From assembly GCA_018694835.1 (NCBI GenBank), contig JABHOG010000004.1, positions 17,216 to 81,215 on the forward strand: DNA of 64,000 nucleotides, read 5' to 3'. Position 1 is the first letter of the stretch, and every line of letters begins with the position of its first letter. The notes under the pieces are model-generated. The model had not been told where the DNA came from and ran no database searches. It saw only the letters and a program-made list of their open reading frames with translations. The translations under genes were made by a program, and so were the position numbers. Shown here piece after piece: positions 29,190-39,261 of the stretch. Source of the DNA: Planctomycetota bacterium. Its GTDB lineage: Bacteria > Planctomycetota > UBA8108 > UBA1146.

Positions 29190-29208
29190 AAAATGTACTT
29201 TACATTTT
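29190..29208. promoter_or_regulatory. Perfect inverted repeat (operator candidate) AAAATGTA-CTT-TACATTTT
   Basis: 8-bp perfect arms overlapping the -35 hexamer of the promoter at 29199-29227. Confidence 0.6.
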
Positions 29209-29227
29209 ATATGGTGCAAAGTATGTT
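29199..29227 (+). promoter_or_regulatory. Sigma70-like promoter
   Basis: TTTACA - 17 nt - TATGTT; predicted TSS about 29234, where the structured region begins. Confidence 0.6.
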
Positions 29228-29233
29228 TGGCAG

Positions 29234-29414
29234 CGGTTCGACGGCCGGAGAGAGTTGGGGAGTTGTCGAACCCGTGGAGTGGTTTTTCCCCGAAGTTGAC
29301 GCGGCGTACCTCTCTCCGGCCCACCTTTTCTCTTTCCTGCCCCACGAGGGAAAGAGCAGCCGAATTGGCCTTCCAAATCGGCCCCCTCCGGGATCGACCC
29401 AATTTCGGAGGGGG
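29234..29414 (+). ncRNA. Candidate structured non-coding RNA or 5' leader
   Basis: Helices: GGTTCGAC/GTCGAACC (29235-42/29265-72); GGCCGGAGAGAG/CTCTCTCCGGCC (29243-54/29310-21, perfect 12 bp); CTCTTTCC/GGAAAGAG (29330-37/29349-56); CCGAATTGG/CCAAATCGG (29360-68/29373-81, one mismatch); CCCCCTCCG/CGGAGGGGG (29382-90/29406-14). No convincing protein. Confidence 0.55.
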
Positions 29415-29527
29415 TTCATGCCTTCTCCAGGGGACCCGCATTTTGATCCAGACTGCCTCAGATTCGCGTGAGGGGAAATCTCTCCAGATGTACAATAGTG
29501 GCCGTTTGCAGATCCTGAAGGGACCTC

Positions 29528-29860
29528 ATGAACCGATCCACCCAGATCCGAGCTGAAGTCGTGGAACTGTTGCAGCCTGCGACTCTGCTAATCGTTTGGG
29601 GTGACGGGCATGAGAGCCTCTTCCCTCATCGATCGCTGCGGGAAAGTTGTGAGTGCGCGGCCTGTGTCGATGAGTGGTCGAGGGAACCGATTCTCAACCC
29701 GAACGATCTTCCGGCGGGTCTCCACTGCACCGGATTTGAACGAACCGGAAGGTACGGGTTGAATCTGACTTTTTCTGACGGTCATGGCACAGGCATCTGG
29801 TCACTGGATCGACTGAGAGACTCTTGCCCATGCCCGGAATGTGAAGGAAGCCGCTCATGA
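29528..29860 (+). CDS. DUF971 (gamma-butyrobetaine hydroxylase N-terminal-like) protein
   Basis: LLIVWGDGHESLFPHRSLRESCECAACVDEW...YGLNLTFSDGHGTGIWSLDRLRDSCPCPEC. Confidence 0.85.
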   Translation: MNRSTQIRAEVVELLQPATLLIVWGDGHESLFPHRSLRESCECAACVDEWSREPILNPNDLPAGLHCTGFERTGRYGLNLTFSDGHGTGIWSLDRLRDSCPCPECEGSRS

Positions 29861-31278
29861 AACTCAGGATGCCGCAATTGATCATTTCGATCGCCCTGCT
29901 GTCCATCGGTTGGTTCTCTCATGGTGCTTTCCCGGGAGGGAGTGATGCTCCCGGATCCGGCCAGATGGGGCGACCGGGATCCTCGGGAGGACGAGGCTCC
30001 GGTGGCTATCAGTACGGAGCCCAGGGATCGAGCCAGCGCCAGGAAGAAGTGGTGCCGGTCGAGGTGACCTCCTCGATGCTGGCGGTGATCCGAGAGCGAG
30101 TTCGTGGCAGTGGAATCCTCGAACCAGAGCGTCAGGTCTCCTTACTCTCCAGGGTCGAAGGAAGTGTCGACGTCGTCCACGTGGTCGAGGGTCAGCAGGT
30201 CGGAGAGGGTTTGGTCCTCTGTACCATCGATCAGGAGGAACTGCGGATCTCTGAACAACTCGCTCGAATCGAGATGGAACAGGCCAGTGCAACTCTCCAA
30301 CGATTGCAGGGATTGTCTGAAATTCGAGGTGTCGCCACGCAGGAACTGGAAGATTCACGATTTTCCCTGCAGAAAGCTGAAGCGAACCACGCTCGTTCAC
30401 TGATCGACTTGGGACACTCGCAACCGGAAGCATTGTTCGACGGCATCATCATCCGCCGTCGGATAGAACCGGGGCAATATGTTCGAATCGGCGACGAACT
30501 GTTCGCTTTCGCTGACTTCGAGCCACTTCGGGTGCGGCTGTACCTGCCAGAGAGTGAAGTGGGAGAAGTCTCCCTGGGGCAGCGGTGTGTGTTGCGTGCA
30601 GAGAGCGACGGTCCGGTGCTGTCAGAAGGTATCGTGGAGCGAATCAATCCAGTGGTCGATCGCGAGAGCTTGACGGTAGAGGTGTTGACCACCTTTCCGG
30701 ATGCCGCTGTGACATTGAGACCCGGTTCCTTTGCCCACATCGATATCATCACCAGGACCTTGAAGAATCGCATCGTGATACCGCGCAAGGCGGTATTGAA
30801 AGGGGATGGTCGATCTCGCGTTTTTCGTCTCCTCGAAGATGGCGAAACGGTTCAGGAGATCGATGTGGTGACCGGATACGAGAACGAGACGATCATCGTC
30901 TGCGAGGAAGGACTGGGCCTGGGGGACCGGGTCGTGGTACAGGGACTGGATGATCTTGAGGATCGAGATCAGGTCAGTGTCTACAGGGAGATTCCTGTAC
31001 AGGTCGACTCACTCACCGTCGAGCGACAGGATGATGGTACCGCCACTCGGGAACCGCTGCAGAAGGAACCGAGAAGAGGTTTGGAACCCTCCGCAGGTGA
31101 GCGCGGTTCAAGGGGTGCGGGTAAGGCGCCCGGACGGCGCCCGGGAAAAGGTTCACCGCCGTCTGCGGCAGTGCTCCCCACCGGTGCGACTCCGGCCGAT
31201 CCTTCAGGATCACCACAGGTCGAGCCACAAACCAAGCCGACCAGTGACGCAAGCGGAGCCAACAACTCGGGAGGTTGA
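29857..31278 (+). CDS. RND efflux periplasmic adaptor (membrane fusion protein)
   Basis: VRGSGILEPERQVSLLSRVEGSVDVVHVVEGQQVGEGLVLCTID, hairpin region, beta-barrel, IVIPRKAVLKGDGRSRVFRL; overlaps the DUF971 stop. Confidence 0.88.
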   Translation: MKLRMPQLIISIALLSIGWFSHGAFPGGSDAPGSGQMGRPGSSGGRGSGGYQYGAQGSSQRQEEVVPVEVTSSMLAVIRERVRGSGILEPERQVSLLSRVEGSVDVVHVVEGQQVGEGLVLCTIDQEELRISEQLARIEMEQASATLQRLQGLSEIRGVATQELEDSRFSLQKAEANHARSLIDLGHSQPEALFDGIIIRRRIEPGQYVRIGDELFAFADFEPLRVRLYLPESEVGEVSLGQRCVLRAESDGPVLSEGIVERINPVVDRESLTVEVLTTFPDAAVTLRPGSFAHIDIITRTLKNRIVIPRKAVLKGDGRSRVFRLLEDGETVQEIDVVTGYENETIIVCEEGLGLGDRVVVQGLDDLEDRDQVSVYREIPVQVDSLTVERQDDGTATREPLQKEPRRGLEPSAGERGSRGAGKAPGRRPGKGSPPSAAVLPTGATPADPSGSPQVEPQTKPTSDASGANNSGG

Positions 31279-31302
31279 TCTACCGTAGTTGAGGAGGGAT
31301 CG

Positions 31303-34300
31303 ATGGAGAACTGGCTACAGGGAATCATCCGAAGACCGGTGACGGTGGGAATGATCACCATCGCTGCGTTTACCTTCGGAGTCCTTTCGCTCGGGCGTCT
31401 CCCCATCGAACTGCTTCCAGATATCACCTACCCGACCCTGACGGTTCAAACGGAACTGCCGGATGCATCACCTCAAGAGGTGGAGCAACTGGTCACCGAG
31501 CCGATCGAAGATGTGGTCGGAGTCGTGCAGGGCTTGCGCAGATACATCAGCGAATCTCGTGCCGGCGTCTCCGAAGTGGTGCTGGAGTTCAGCTGGGATA
31601 CTGACATGCAGCGAGCCAGCCTCGATGTGCGGGAGAAACTCGATCTCGTCAATCTCCCCGACGATGCGCGCGCACCGCTGGTGTTCCGCTTCGACCCTTC
31701 TCTCGATCCGATGATGCGATTGGCGCTGACCGGATCGCGTTCCGTTGCTGATCTTCGGAAGCTGGCAGAATTGAGGGTCAAGCGTTCGCTGGAAACCCTC
31801 GATGGAGTGGCAGCAGCGAGGGTCATCGGAGGTGCCGAGGACGAGGTGCTGGTCAATCTCGATTCGAAGAAACTCGACATACTCGGGATTTCGGTTCAGA
31901 ACGTCGCCCAGCGCCTGGCGCAGGAAAACGTCAATCGATCTGGCGGAGAGATCCGTGATCAGCAGACCGCCTACAGGCTGCGAACGGTGAATGAATTTCA
32001 GTCCCTCGAGGACATCGAAGATGTGATCGTCCGTCACGGTGAATCGGGCACTCTGCGGGTCCGGGATATCGGCACTGCGGCCATCGTTCCGAAAGATGAA
32101 GAGATCTTGGTACGCGTCAACGGGAAGCCTGCGGTTCAGATCGACCTCTACAAGGAGGGCGATGCCAATGCCGTTTCCGTGGCCAAGGGAGTTCGGGCAC
32201 GGCTGGAGACGATCGTGAAGGATCGAAGCCTTTCAGGTTGTGAGATGGAAATCCTCGCGGACCAGGCTCGCTTCATCGAGGATTCGATCGCCAGTGTCGA
32301 ATCCACCGCCATGGTGGGAGCGATGTTGGCGGCGCTGGTACTATTCTTGTTCCTGCGAAACATGATCAGCACTCTGACCATCGCACTCTCCATTCCGATC
32401 TCAGTGGCGGTCACTTTTCTGCTGATGGAATTGACTGGCGTCAGCATCAATGTGCTGTCTCTGGGAGGGCTGGCGCTGGGTATCGGAATGCTGGTCGACA
32501 ACAGTGTGGTGGTGTTGGAGTCGATTCAGCGCCTGCGAGACGATGGCGTGGAGATGCGCACTGCCGTGACCCAGGGAACCAGTCAGGTGATGGGGGGGAT
32601 CATCGCCTCGACCCTCACGACCATCGCGGTCTTCTTGCCGTTGATCTTTGTTCAGGGCATCGGTGGAGAGATCTTCCGCGATCAGGCGCTGACGGTGACC
32701 TATTCCCTGCTGGCGAGCTTATTCGTGGCCATCACAGTCATTCCAACCATCATCGCCAACGGCTCGAGTGGCGGCAAGATGTCAAAGGTATTCGAGTGGA
32801 TCGATCGCTGTTTGAGCCCCATCTCCAGCGTGTTTGCTGCTGGAATGAAAGCGGCTCAGAACAGTTACGCGAGGATGCTCGATCGGGTCCTCGAGGTTTC
32901 CTGGGTGCCGCCGGTTCTCGCACTTGGGCTGTGCTTTGCGATTCTTCCTCGGGCCACCGAACTGGGTTCGGAACTGGTGCCGGACCTGTTCCAGGGGCAG
33001 TTTTACTTCGATGTTGAACTGTCGGAAGGGACTCCACTGGAGGAGACCGATCGCAAGGTGGCGGCACTGGAGCATGCGATCGACAGGCTTCGCGAGGAGG
33101 GATTGCCGATTGGCATGACCACTTCCATCGTGGGAGACGCTCCTGTGCTGGGTGAAGTGCAAGCGGGAGATCGTAGAGAACATGTGGCGAGGGTCTCAGT
33201 TTCGCTGAATCCCGAGGCGACTCGTGTCGATGAGGAACAGGTGATCGCTCGCATCATCGGTGAGTTCAACAAGGTGCCCGATTGCCCTTATACCCTGGGG
33301 AGACCATCACTGTTCACCTTCAGGGATCCCATCGAGATCGAGGTCTTCGATGAAGATCTGGATCTACTGAGGTTCTCTGCCCTGGCCATCGAGGATCGTT
33401 TAGAACTGGTTCCCGGACTACTCGATGTACAGGCACAGGTTGCCGATCAGGTGCCAGAGGTTCACGTTCGACTCGATCCCGTGAAGATCTCTGCATATGG
33501 CCTCTCCCTGGAGCAGATTGCCAACGGCCTCAGGGCCAAGGGCATCGGAGAAGTCGCCACGCAGTATCGATTTGCCGAGAAGCCCATCGATATTCGGGTG
33601 CGAATGAGCGGCGCTCTGGACAAGACTCTATCCGATGTCGAGATGGACTCCGTGACCCTTGTTGGAGATGGAATCGCCGCGCCCCTGAGGGTCGCTTCTC
33701 TCGGTCGCCTGGAGCAAGCGCTGGGACCGGTGGAGATTCGCCGAATCGGTGGAGAGCGATCTGTTCTGGTCACCGCAAGAACCGATGGCATCGATCTGGG
33801 AACCGCGACCGAGAGAGCGGAGTCAGTGATCCACGGCAATTACTTGCCGCCCAGCTCGTCCGCTCAGATGTCGGGTCAAAATCAGGAGATGAAGGAGTCC
33901 CTCACCAGCCTGGCAGAGGCGCTGGCGCTGGCGGTGTTTGTGGTTTACCTGGTGCTCGCCAGCACTTTTGAATCGTTGCTCCTTCCCTTCATCGTCATCT
34001 TCACGGTGCCGCTAGGAATCTGCGGAGCGATCATTGCGATGTTCATCACCGGGATTCCTCTCGGAGTTCTTTCGATGATCGGGGTGATCTTGCTGTGCGG
34101 CATCGTGGTCAATAACGGAATCATCTTCGTCGCCCGGATTCAGCAGTTGCGTCAGCAGGGCCACGATCCGTCGATGGCAGCGAGGACAGCAGGAAGCGAG
34201 CGGTTACGTCCGATCCTCATCACCAGTGCCACCACGATTCTCGGATTAATGCCCTTGGCACTGGGTCTTGGTCCGGGGGCGGAACTCCGTAAGCCGCTCG

Positions 34301-34410
34301 CCATTACCGTCGTCTGGGGCCTGGCCATGGCCACCGTGATGACACTGGCGGTGATTCCAACCGGCTACCGATTACTCCAGAGATCGAACCGCTCGGGAGA
34401 TGTTTCATGA
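31303..34410 (+). CDS. RND-family efflux transporter permease (AcrB/HAE1-like)
   Basis: 1035 aa; RRPVTVGMITIAAFTFGVLSLGRLPIELLPDITYPTLTV; GLALGIGMLVDNSVVVLESIQR; GERLRPILITSATTILGLMPLALG-type motifs. Confidence 0.95.
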   Translation: MENWLQGIIRRPVTVGMITIAAFTFGVLSLGRLPIELLPDITYPTLTVQTELPDASPQEVEQLVTEPIEDVVGVVQGLRRYISESRAGVSEVVLEFSWDTDMQRASLDVREKLDLVNLPDDARAPLVFRFDPSLDPMMRLALTGSRSVADLRKLAELRVKRSLETLDGVAAARVIGGAEDEVLVNLDSKKLDILGISVQNVAQRLAQENVNRSGGEIRDQQTAYRLRTVNEFQSLEDIEDVIVRHGESGTLRVRDIGTAAIVPKDEEILVRVNGKPAVQIDLYKEGDANAVSVAKGVRARLETIVKDRSLSGCEMEILADQARFIEDSIASVESTAMVGAMLAALVLFLFLRNMISTLTIALSIPISVAVTFLLMELTGVSINVLSLGGLALGIGMLVDNSVVVLESIQRLRDDGVEMRTAVTQGTSQVMGGIIASTLTTIAVFLPLIFVQGIGGEIFRDQALTVTYSLLASLFVAITVIPTIIANGSSGGKMSKVFEWIDRCLSPISSVFAAGMKAAQNSYARMLDRVLEVSWVPPVLALGLCFAILPRATELGSELVPDLFQGQFYFDVELSEGTPLEETDRKVAALEHAIDRLREEGLPIGMTTSIVGDAPVLGEVQAGDRREHVARVSVSLNPEATRVDEEQVIARIIGEFNKVPDCPYTLGRPSLFTFRDPIEIEVFDEDLDLLRFSALAIEDRLELVPGLLDVQAQVADQVPEVHVRLDPVKISAYGLSLEQIANGLRAKGIGEVATQYRFAEKPIDIRVRMSGALDKTLSDVEMDSVTLVGDGIAAPLRVASLGRLEQALGPVEIRRIGGERSVLVTARTDGIDLGTATERAESVIHGNYLPPSSSAQMSGQNQEMKESLTSLAEALALAVFVVYLVLASTFESLLLPFIVIFTVPLGICGAIIAMFITGIPLGVLSMIGVILLCGIVVNNGIIFVARIQQLRQQGHDPSMAARTAGSERLRPILITSATTILGLMPLALGLGPGAELRKPLAITVVWGLAMATVMTLAVIPTGYRLLQRSNRSGDVS

Positions 34411-37400
34411 AGCCATTTGTACGCTTCTGCCTCAGTCGACCCATCACTACCTTGACCGTGCACATCCTGCTGGTGCTCGGCGGAATCCTGTCCATCGACA
34501 GGATTCCTCTCAGCGCCACACCGAACCTCGGCAGGATGAGCGTCAATATCAACATTCCCTATCCCAATGCGTCTCCGATACAGGTCGAAAACGAGGTGGT
34601 GAGACCACTGGAGGAAGCTCTGGCGACCCTCCGCAGGGTGCGCGGATTCAATAGCGAATCGCGAGAGGGAAATGGTCGAGTGACCCTTCGTTTTGATTAC
34701 GGAGAGGATCTTGATCAGGTCAAGGTCGAGATTCGAGAGCGACTGGCAAGGGCGATGGACCAGCTTCCGGTGGAAGATCTGGACCGGATCCGGTTGAGCA
34801 CCGGAGGCTGGGGGGCGGATGCAGATGCCATCATGGAGGCTCGCATCAGTGCGGTGGGTATCAACCTGTCGGAAAATTATGATCTTCTGGTCAATCGGAT
34901 CCAGCGGCCTCTCGAGCGACTCGATGGTGTTGGGCAGGTAAAGCTCGATGGTGTGACTCCCAAGGAGATTCGCATTTCCTTCACCAAGGGAGAGTTGGAA
35001 CGACATGGTCTGACCCTCGGCCGGGTCGCCCAGGAGATCCGAAACTCCAATGTCGATGCGACCATCGGAAGAGTCTGGAGCGATGGTAAGACTCGTCGGC
35101 TCCGTCTGATCAATGCACTTTCCGATGTGGAAGCGATGCGCCAGATGCCGATCAATCGCAATGGGTTGCGGCTGGGTCAGGTGGCGACCATCGAGAAAAA
35201 AGAGGGAGAACTGCGCTGGGGGCGTCATCTCAATGGCTCCTATGCGGTCTCCCTCGAGATCTCCCAGGAGGCTGGCGCCAATACGGTAGAGGTTTGCAAG
35301 AAGGTCAGGGAAGAGGTGGCCAGGATCGCCCTCGATCCTCAACTGGCCGGGATCAACTTGTTGGTCTGGCAGGATCAAGGCCAGATGATCGTCAGTTCGC
35401 TGGCGCGTCTTCGAGACGCTGGAATCATCGGCGGCGGCCTGGCCCTGATGATCCTGCTGATCTTCTTGCGAAGATTCTCGGCCACCTTGCTGGTGGGAAT
35501 GGCGATTCCGATCTCGGTGCTCGCTGCATTGTCGGTACTTCATTTCCTTGACCAGGAACTGAACATCATCACCATCATGGCTCTGATGCTCGGTGTCGGC
35601 ATGCTGGTCGATACTGCCGTCGTGGTGGTGGAGTCGATCGTCCGACGTGCAGGTCTCGGGGATGACCCGATGACAGCAGCCACCACCGGTACGCTGGAAG
35701 TCGCAACTCCGGTGTTCGCAGCCACCCTGACGACGATGGTGGTGTTCTTGCCGGTCTTCATCTCGGAACGTAACGGGTTCTCAGATGCTCTGGCCAGCGT
35801 CGGACTGGTGATCTCACTGACCATCGGGGCGAGTTTGTTCGTTTCCTTGACCCTCGTACCGATGGTGGCCGCCAGAATCTATAGCGGAGGTGATCCAGGG
35901 CTTTCCTCCTGGTTCATGAAGTTCAGGGATGGCTACGAGAATCTATTGAAATCGGCGATGGCCCATCGATCCGTGACCTTGACCGTCGCAGTGGCTGCAA
36001 CCCTGAGTGTCGTGATTCCATTCGAGAACGGATTCCGGATGGACTTGTCCGATGCGGACTGGAAATCCAATTATGCCAACATCTCATACCGACCGGTCGA
36101 GGGCCTCGACTACAGGGAGATGGAAAAGACGGTCACTGACATCGAGAACTTCCTCGCCAGCCATCGGGAAGTCATCGGGGAAGGCGACATCTATTCCTGG
36201 TACAAGGACGGCTACGCCCTGACGAGGATCTATCCACCGCCAGCGATGGCGACGGAGGATTACATCGCAGAGTTGAGAGGCCGGATCGATGAGGTACTTC
36301 CCAAGGTGCCTGGCTTCAGGATCCGGACCGACGAAGGATGGGGTTGGGGTGGTCGAGGCCACGGCGGCGGCTCGCGATCTTCCGCAGGCTCCTTTCGAAT
36401 TCGTCTCGCTGGCGACTCCAGCTCCTATCTGGATGATCTGGGAATCAAGGTAGCGTCCTACTTGAGCGGGATCGTTGGGATCATCGAAGCGGAAGTTGTT
36501 GGAGATGAAGAGGTCGATGAGCTGCGACTGGAACCGGACCAAGACCTGCTCGGTCGCTTGCAGGTTTCGGGAGATACAGTAGCTCGAAGCATCAGTTCAG
36601 CCTTTTCTGGAAATCGCCTTAGCCAACTGCGAACTCAATCGGGCGACCTCGACATCACTCTCGGGCTTGACGAGGAAGAGACTGATTCTGTCGAGGAACT
36701 GAACTTCATGAGATTCCCACTCACCGACACTCTGGAACTACCCATCGAGGAGATCGGAGTGGTGAAACAGGTCGAGGCTCCCAATCGACGCCGCCGTGAT
36801 CAGCGACTGGCCAACTTGACCGTGTCGGTGCAATACGATCCCAGCAGCAAGGAGCAGATCCAGCAGCGGCTGGAGACGGCACTGGAGAAATATCCCTGGC
36901 CAGTCGGGTATAGCTGGGATCTGGGAGAAGGTTGGTCCGGACGCTGGAGGAATCGAAGTTCCTTCGGAGAGGGCCTGTACCTTTCGGTGTTCCTGGTCTA
37001 CCTGGTTCTCGCCTGCCTGTTCGAGTCTCTGCGGACACCGTTGGTATTGATGGTCACCGTGTTGCTGGCGGTTCCCGGAGTGATCTGGACGCTGTGGCTC
37101 CAGGGAGATGCTCTCGATACACCCGCAGCGGTTGGCTTGATCTTGCTCTGTGGCATCGTCGTCAATAATGGCATCGTGTTGATCGATCAGGTGCGTCGAA
37201 GGCTCGAGGAGGGCCTGGATCCCATCACCGCGATCCGCAAGGGAGCCAGTGACCGACTACGGCCGATTCTGATCACGGCTCTGACGACGGTACTGGGGTT
37301 GATTCCGATGGCCTACGGCACCCAGATGTTGACCGGGCCGCAGTTCAATACCCTGGGGAAGGCGATTGTCGGTGGTCTGTCCGCCTCGACCCTGCTGACC

Positions 37401-37493
37401 CTGATCGTGTTACCGGTGGTGCTCTCCTTCATCCTGAAGGCGAAGAAGCCAGATCTCGCACCAGAAACGGGAGCCGAACAGGCTTCGATGTAG
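34407..37493 (+). CDS. Second RND-family efflux transporter permease
   Basis: 1028 aa; SRPITTLTVHILLVLGGILSIDRIPLSATPNLGRMSVNINIPYPNASPIQVENEVVRPLEE; LMLGVGMLVDTAVVVVESI; 4-nt overlap with the preceding gene. Confidence 0.95.
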   Translation: MKPFVRFCLSRPITTLTVHILLVLGGILSIDRIPLSATPNLGRMSVNINIPYPNASPIQVENEVVRPLEEALATLRRVRGFNSESREGNGRVTLRFDYGEDLDQVKVEIRERLARAMDQLPVEDLDRIRLSTGGWGADADAIMEARISAVGINLSENYDLLVNRIQRPLERLDGVGQVKLDGVTPKEIRISFTKGELERHGLTLGRVAQEIRNSNVDATIGRVWSDGKTRRLRLINALSDVEAMRQMPINRNGLRLGQVATIEKKEGELRWGRHLNGSYAVSLEISQEAGANTVEVCKKVREEVARIALDPQLAGINLLVWQDQGQMIVSSLARLRDAGIIGGGLALMILLIFLRRFSATLLVGMAIPISVLAALSVLHFLDQELNIITIMALMLGVGMLVDTAVVVVESIVRRAGLGDDPMTAATTGTLEVATPVFAATLTTMVVFLPVFISERNGFSDALASVGLVISLTIGASLFVSLTLVPMVAARIYSGGDPGLSSWFMKFRDGYENLLKSAMAHRSVTLTVAVAATLSVVIPFENGFRMDLSDADWKSNYANISYRPVEGLDYREMEKTVTDIENFLASHREVIGEGDIYSWYKDGYALTRIYPPPAMATEDYIAELRGRIDEVLPKVPGFRIRTDEGWGWGGRGHGGGSRSSAGSFRIRLAGDSSSYLDDLGIKVASYLSGIVGIIEAEVVGDEEVDELRLEPDQDLLGRLQVSGDTVARSISSAFSGNRLSQLRTQSGDLDITLGLDEEETDSVEELNFMRFPLTDTLELPIEEIGVVKQVEAPNRRRRDQRLANLTVSVQYDPSSKEQIQQRLETALEKYPWPVGYSWDLGEGWSGRWRNRSSFGEGLYLSVFLVYLVLACLFESLRTPLVLMVTVLLAVPGVIWTLWLQGDALDTPAAVGLILLCGIVVNNGIVLIDQVRRRLEEGLDPITAIRKGASDRLRPILITALTTVLGLIPMAYGTQMLTGPQFNTLGKAIVGGLSASTLLTLIVLPVVLSFILKAKKPDLAPETGAEQASM

Positions 37494-37638
37494 CGATTCC
37501 GAACACTCATTACCCGGAAACGGGTATTGTGCGAGGGGTCGCTCCTCATGATTTTCGGAGCATGGTCATAAACTATGTTCTTGAAGTGGCTTACAGGATC
37601 ACAGTAGATCTGAGTGGAAGCATCAAGAGCCTTTAGAA

Positions 37639-37654
37639 TGGCATGAGTTCTGCC
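37639..37654 (+). promoter_or_regulatory. Sigma54 (-24/-12) promoter candidate upstream of gspK
   Basis: TGGCATGAGTTCTGCC: GG-N10-GC with TGGCA at -24 and CTGC at -12; about 70 nt upstream of the gspK ATG. Confidence 0.6.
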
Positions 37655-37724
37655 GATCAATAGGCAGTGAGTCCTCACCGATGAGGGACCTCTTTGTCGA
37701 GCCGCCAGATGAGCCGGAGATCCG

Positions 37725-39239
37725 ATGAATCAGTTACCGCGAGCCCACGAGAATGCGCCACGATCCCCCGAGGGGGGAATTGCGCTGTTCGTCGTGTTGA
37801 TCCTGGTACTGGTCCTGACCGTCGTCATCACCCAGTTGATCTTCGTCACCAAGATCGAGGAGCGAATCTCGCGCAATCGACAGGGTCGAACCGCTCTCTC
37901 CTACGCCTTGCAGGCCTCTGGACGCCAGGTGCTGCTGAATCTCTCCTCTGATTTGATGGAAGATCTCGGCTATCTGGAAGATTTAGAGGAGGAAGATATG
38001 AACGGAATGGAGACCGGAGGGGAGGGGGTGGATACCCAGCTTCCCGGAGGTCTTCCAATTCCAGGATCGGGTGGAGGCGGGGGCGATGGCTCCAGAGGAT
38101 CGGAAGACGACCCGGTCGACACCCACCACGACCTGTGGGCACGCCCGATTCAGGATTCCATCAACGGTGTCGAGGTCGTTGGAATGGTCGTCGATGGAGA
38201 ATCCTGCATCGACCTCAATCACATCTTCTCGCTCGCTGCACTGCCCGAGGATGAGGAGAGTGAACTCGATGCTCTCGAAGAAGCGGCTGCTGGAAACGCT
38301 GCGATTGATGGGCTGCTACAAGAAACGGGACTACTGGAAGAATTCGTGCCTCCAGAGCAAGAAGAAGTCGAAGAAGCCCAGGTGATCCTTGAACGGTTGA
38401 TCGAGGGCGTCATCGATTTCAACACTGAAAATGGCTTCGATTACATCGAAACTCCGGATCCACGAGATACCGCAGAGGCGATCGTTTCGTTGGTTCACCA
38501 GCGTGTCCTCGATGAAAATCTGCGCAGAATCCGTAGCCTGGATTCGATCCGTCAGCTGGAAGAAGTCACCTGGGAGTTGTTCTACGGACCCATCGACCCG
38601 GCGACACTGGAAGAAGATGATGAGTTTGACCAGGAAGATACCGGCGGAATGATGGAGGACCTCCAGGCGCTGGCCCCCGGATCCTTCGACGATCTCGAGG
38701 CATCCGGGTTCGAACTTCTCGATGGGGGAGTGGATCAGATTCCGACTCCCATCGGGCTTCGACATGTCATGACCGCAAACTCGTCGGGCAAGATCAACCT
38801 CAACACCGCAAGGCCTGAGGTGCTGGTCGCCATGCTTCGATCCTTCGAGGATTTCGATGAGGCGAAGGAGATCGCATGGCAGATTCGAGACCATTGCAAT
38901 AGTTACCAGGAGGAGATCGACGAGGTGACCGGGGAGATCATCGACGATCTGCTCAGCGAATTTGGTGTCGAGGATGAGGAAATCCAGCAATTCGAGTACT
39001 TCACCAGTTTCGAGCAGTTGAAACAGGTCGATGAGGCCTGGGAAGACACCAGTGGCTCGGAGGGCTCCGTATTCGAACTCCTGCAGCAGGACCTCGAGGA
39101 TCATGTTGTTTTTTCTAGCAATTTTTTCACCACAACCATCGAAGGAACGAGCGAGGATCGCTCTCTCTCGGGTAGAATGGTTTGTGCCAGGAAAGGACAG
39201 CACGTGGTTGTAATTTCCTGGAAGGAAGTGCGCCGATGA
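37725..39239 (+). CDS. gspK: Type II secretion system minor pseudopilin, GspK-like
   Basis: GGIALFVVLILVLVLTVVITQLIFVTKIEERISRN N-terminal helix; helix-hairpin-like INLNTARPEVLVAMLRSF. Confidence 0.85.
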   Translation: MNQLPRAHENAPRSPEGGIALFVVLILVLVLTVVITQLIFVTKIEERISRNRQGRTALSYALQASGRQVLLNLSSDLMEDLGYLEDLEEEDMNGMETGGEGVDTQLPGGLPIPGSGGGGGDGSRGSEDDPVDTHHDLWARPIQDSINGVEVVGMVVDGESCIDLNHIFSLAALPEDEESELDALEEAAAGNAAIDGLLQETGLLEEFVPPEQEEVEEAQVILERLIEGVIDFNTENGFDYIETPDPRDTAEAIVSLVHQRVLDENLRRIRSLDSIRQLEEVTWELFYGPIDPATLEEDDEFDQEDTGGMMEDLQALAPGSFDDLEASGFELLDGGVDQIPTPIGLRHVMTANSSGKINLNTARPEVLVAMLRSFEDFDEAKEIAWQIRDHCNSYQEEIDEVTGEIIDDLLSEFGVEDEEIQQFEYFTSFEQLKQVDEAWEDTSGSEGSVFELLQQDLEDHVVFSSNFFTTTIEGTSEDRSLSGRMVCARKGQHVVVISWKEVRR

Positions 39240-39261
39240 AGGTTTCGTGGAGGATTAATCG

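Noticed and set aside
29193-29471. ORF 92 aa (MYFTFYMVQSMFGSG...) between hemF and DUF971
   Set aside because: No recognisable family, no RBS, and it covers the helices and promoter of the RNA candidate.
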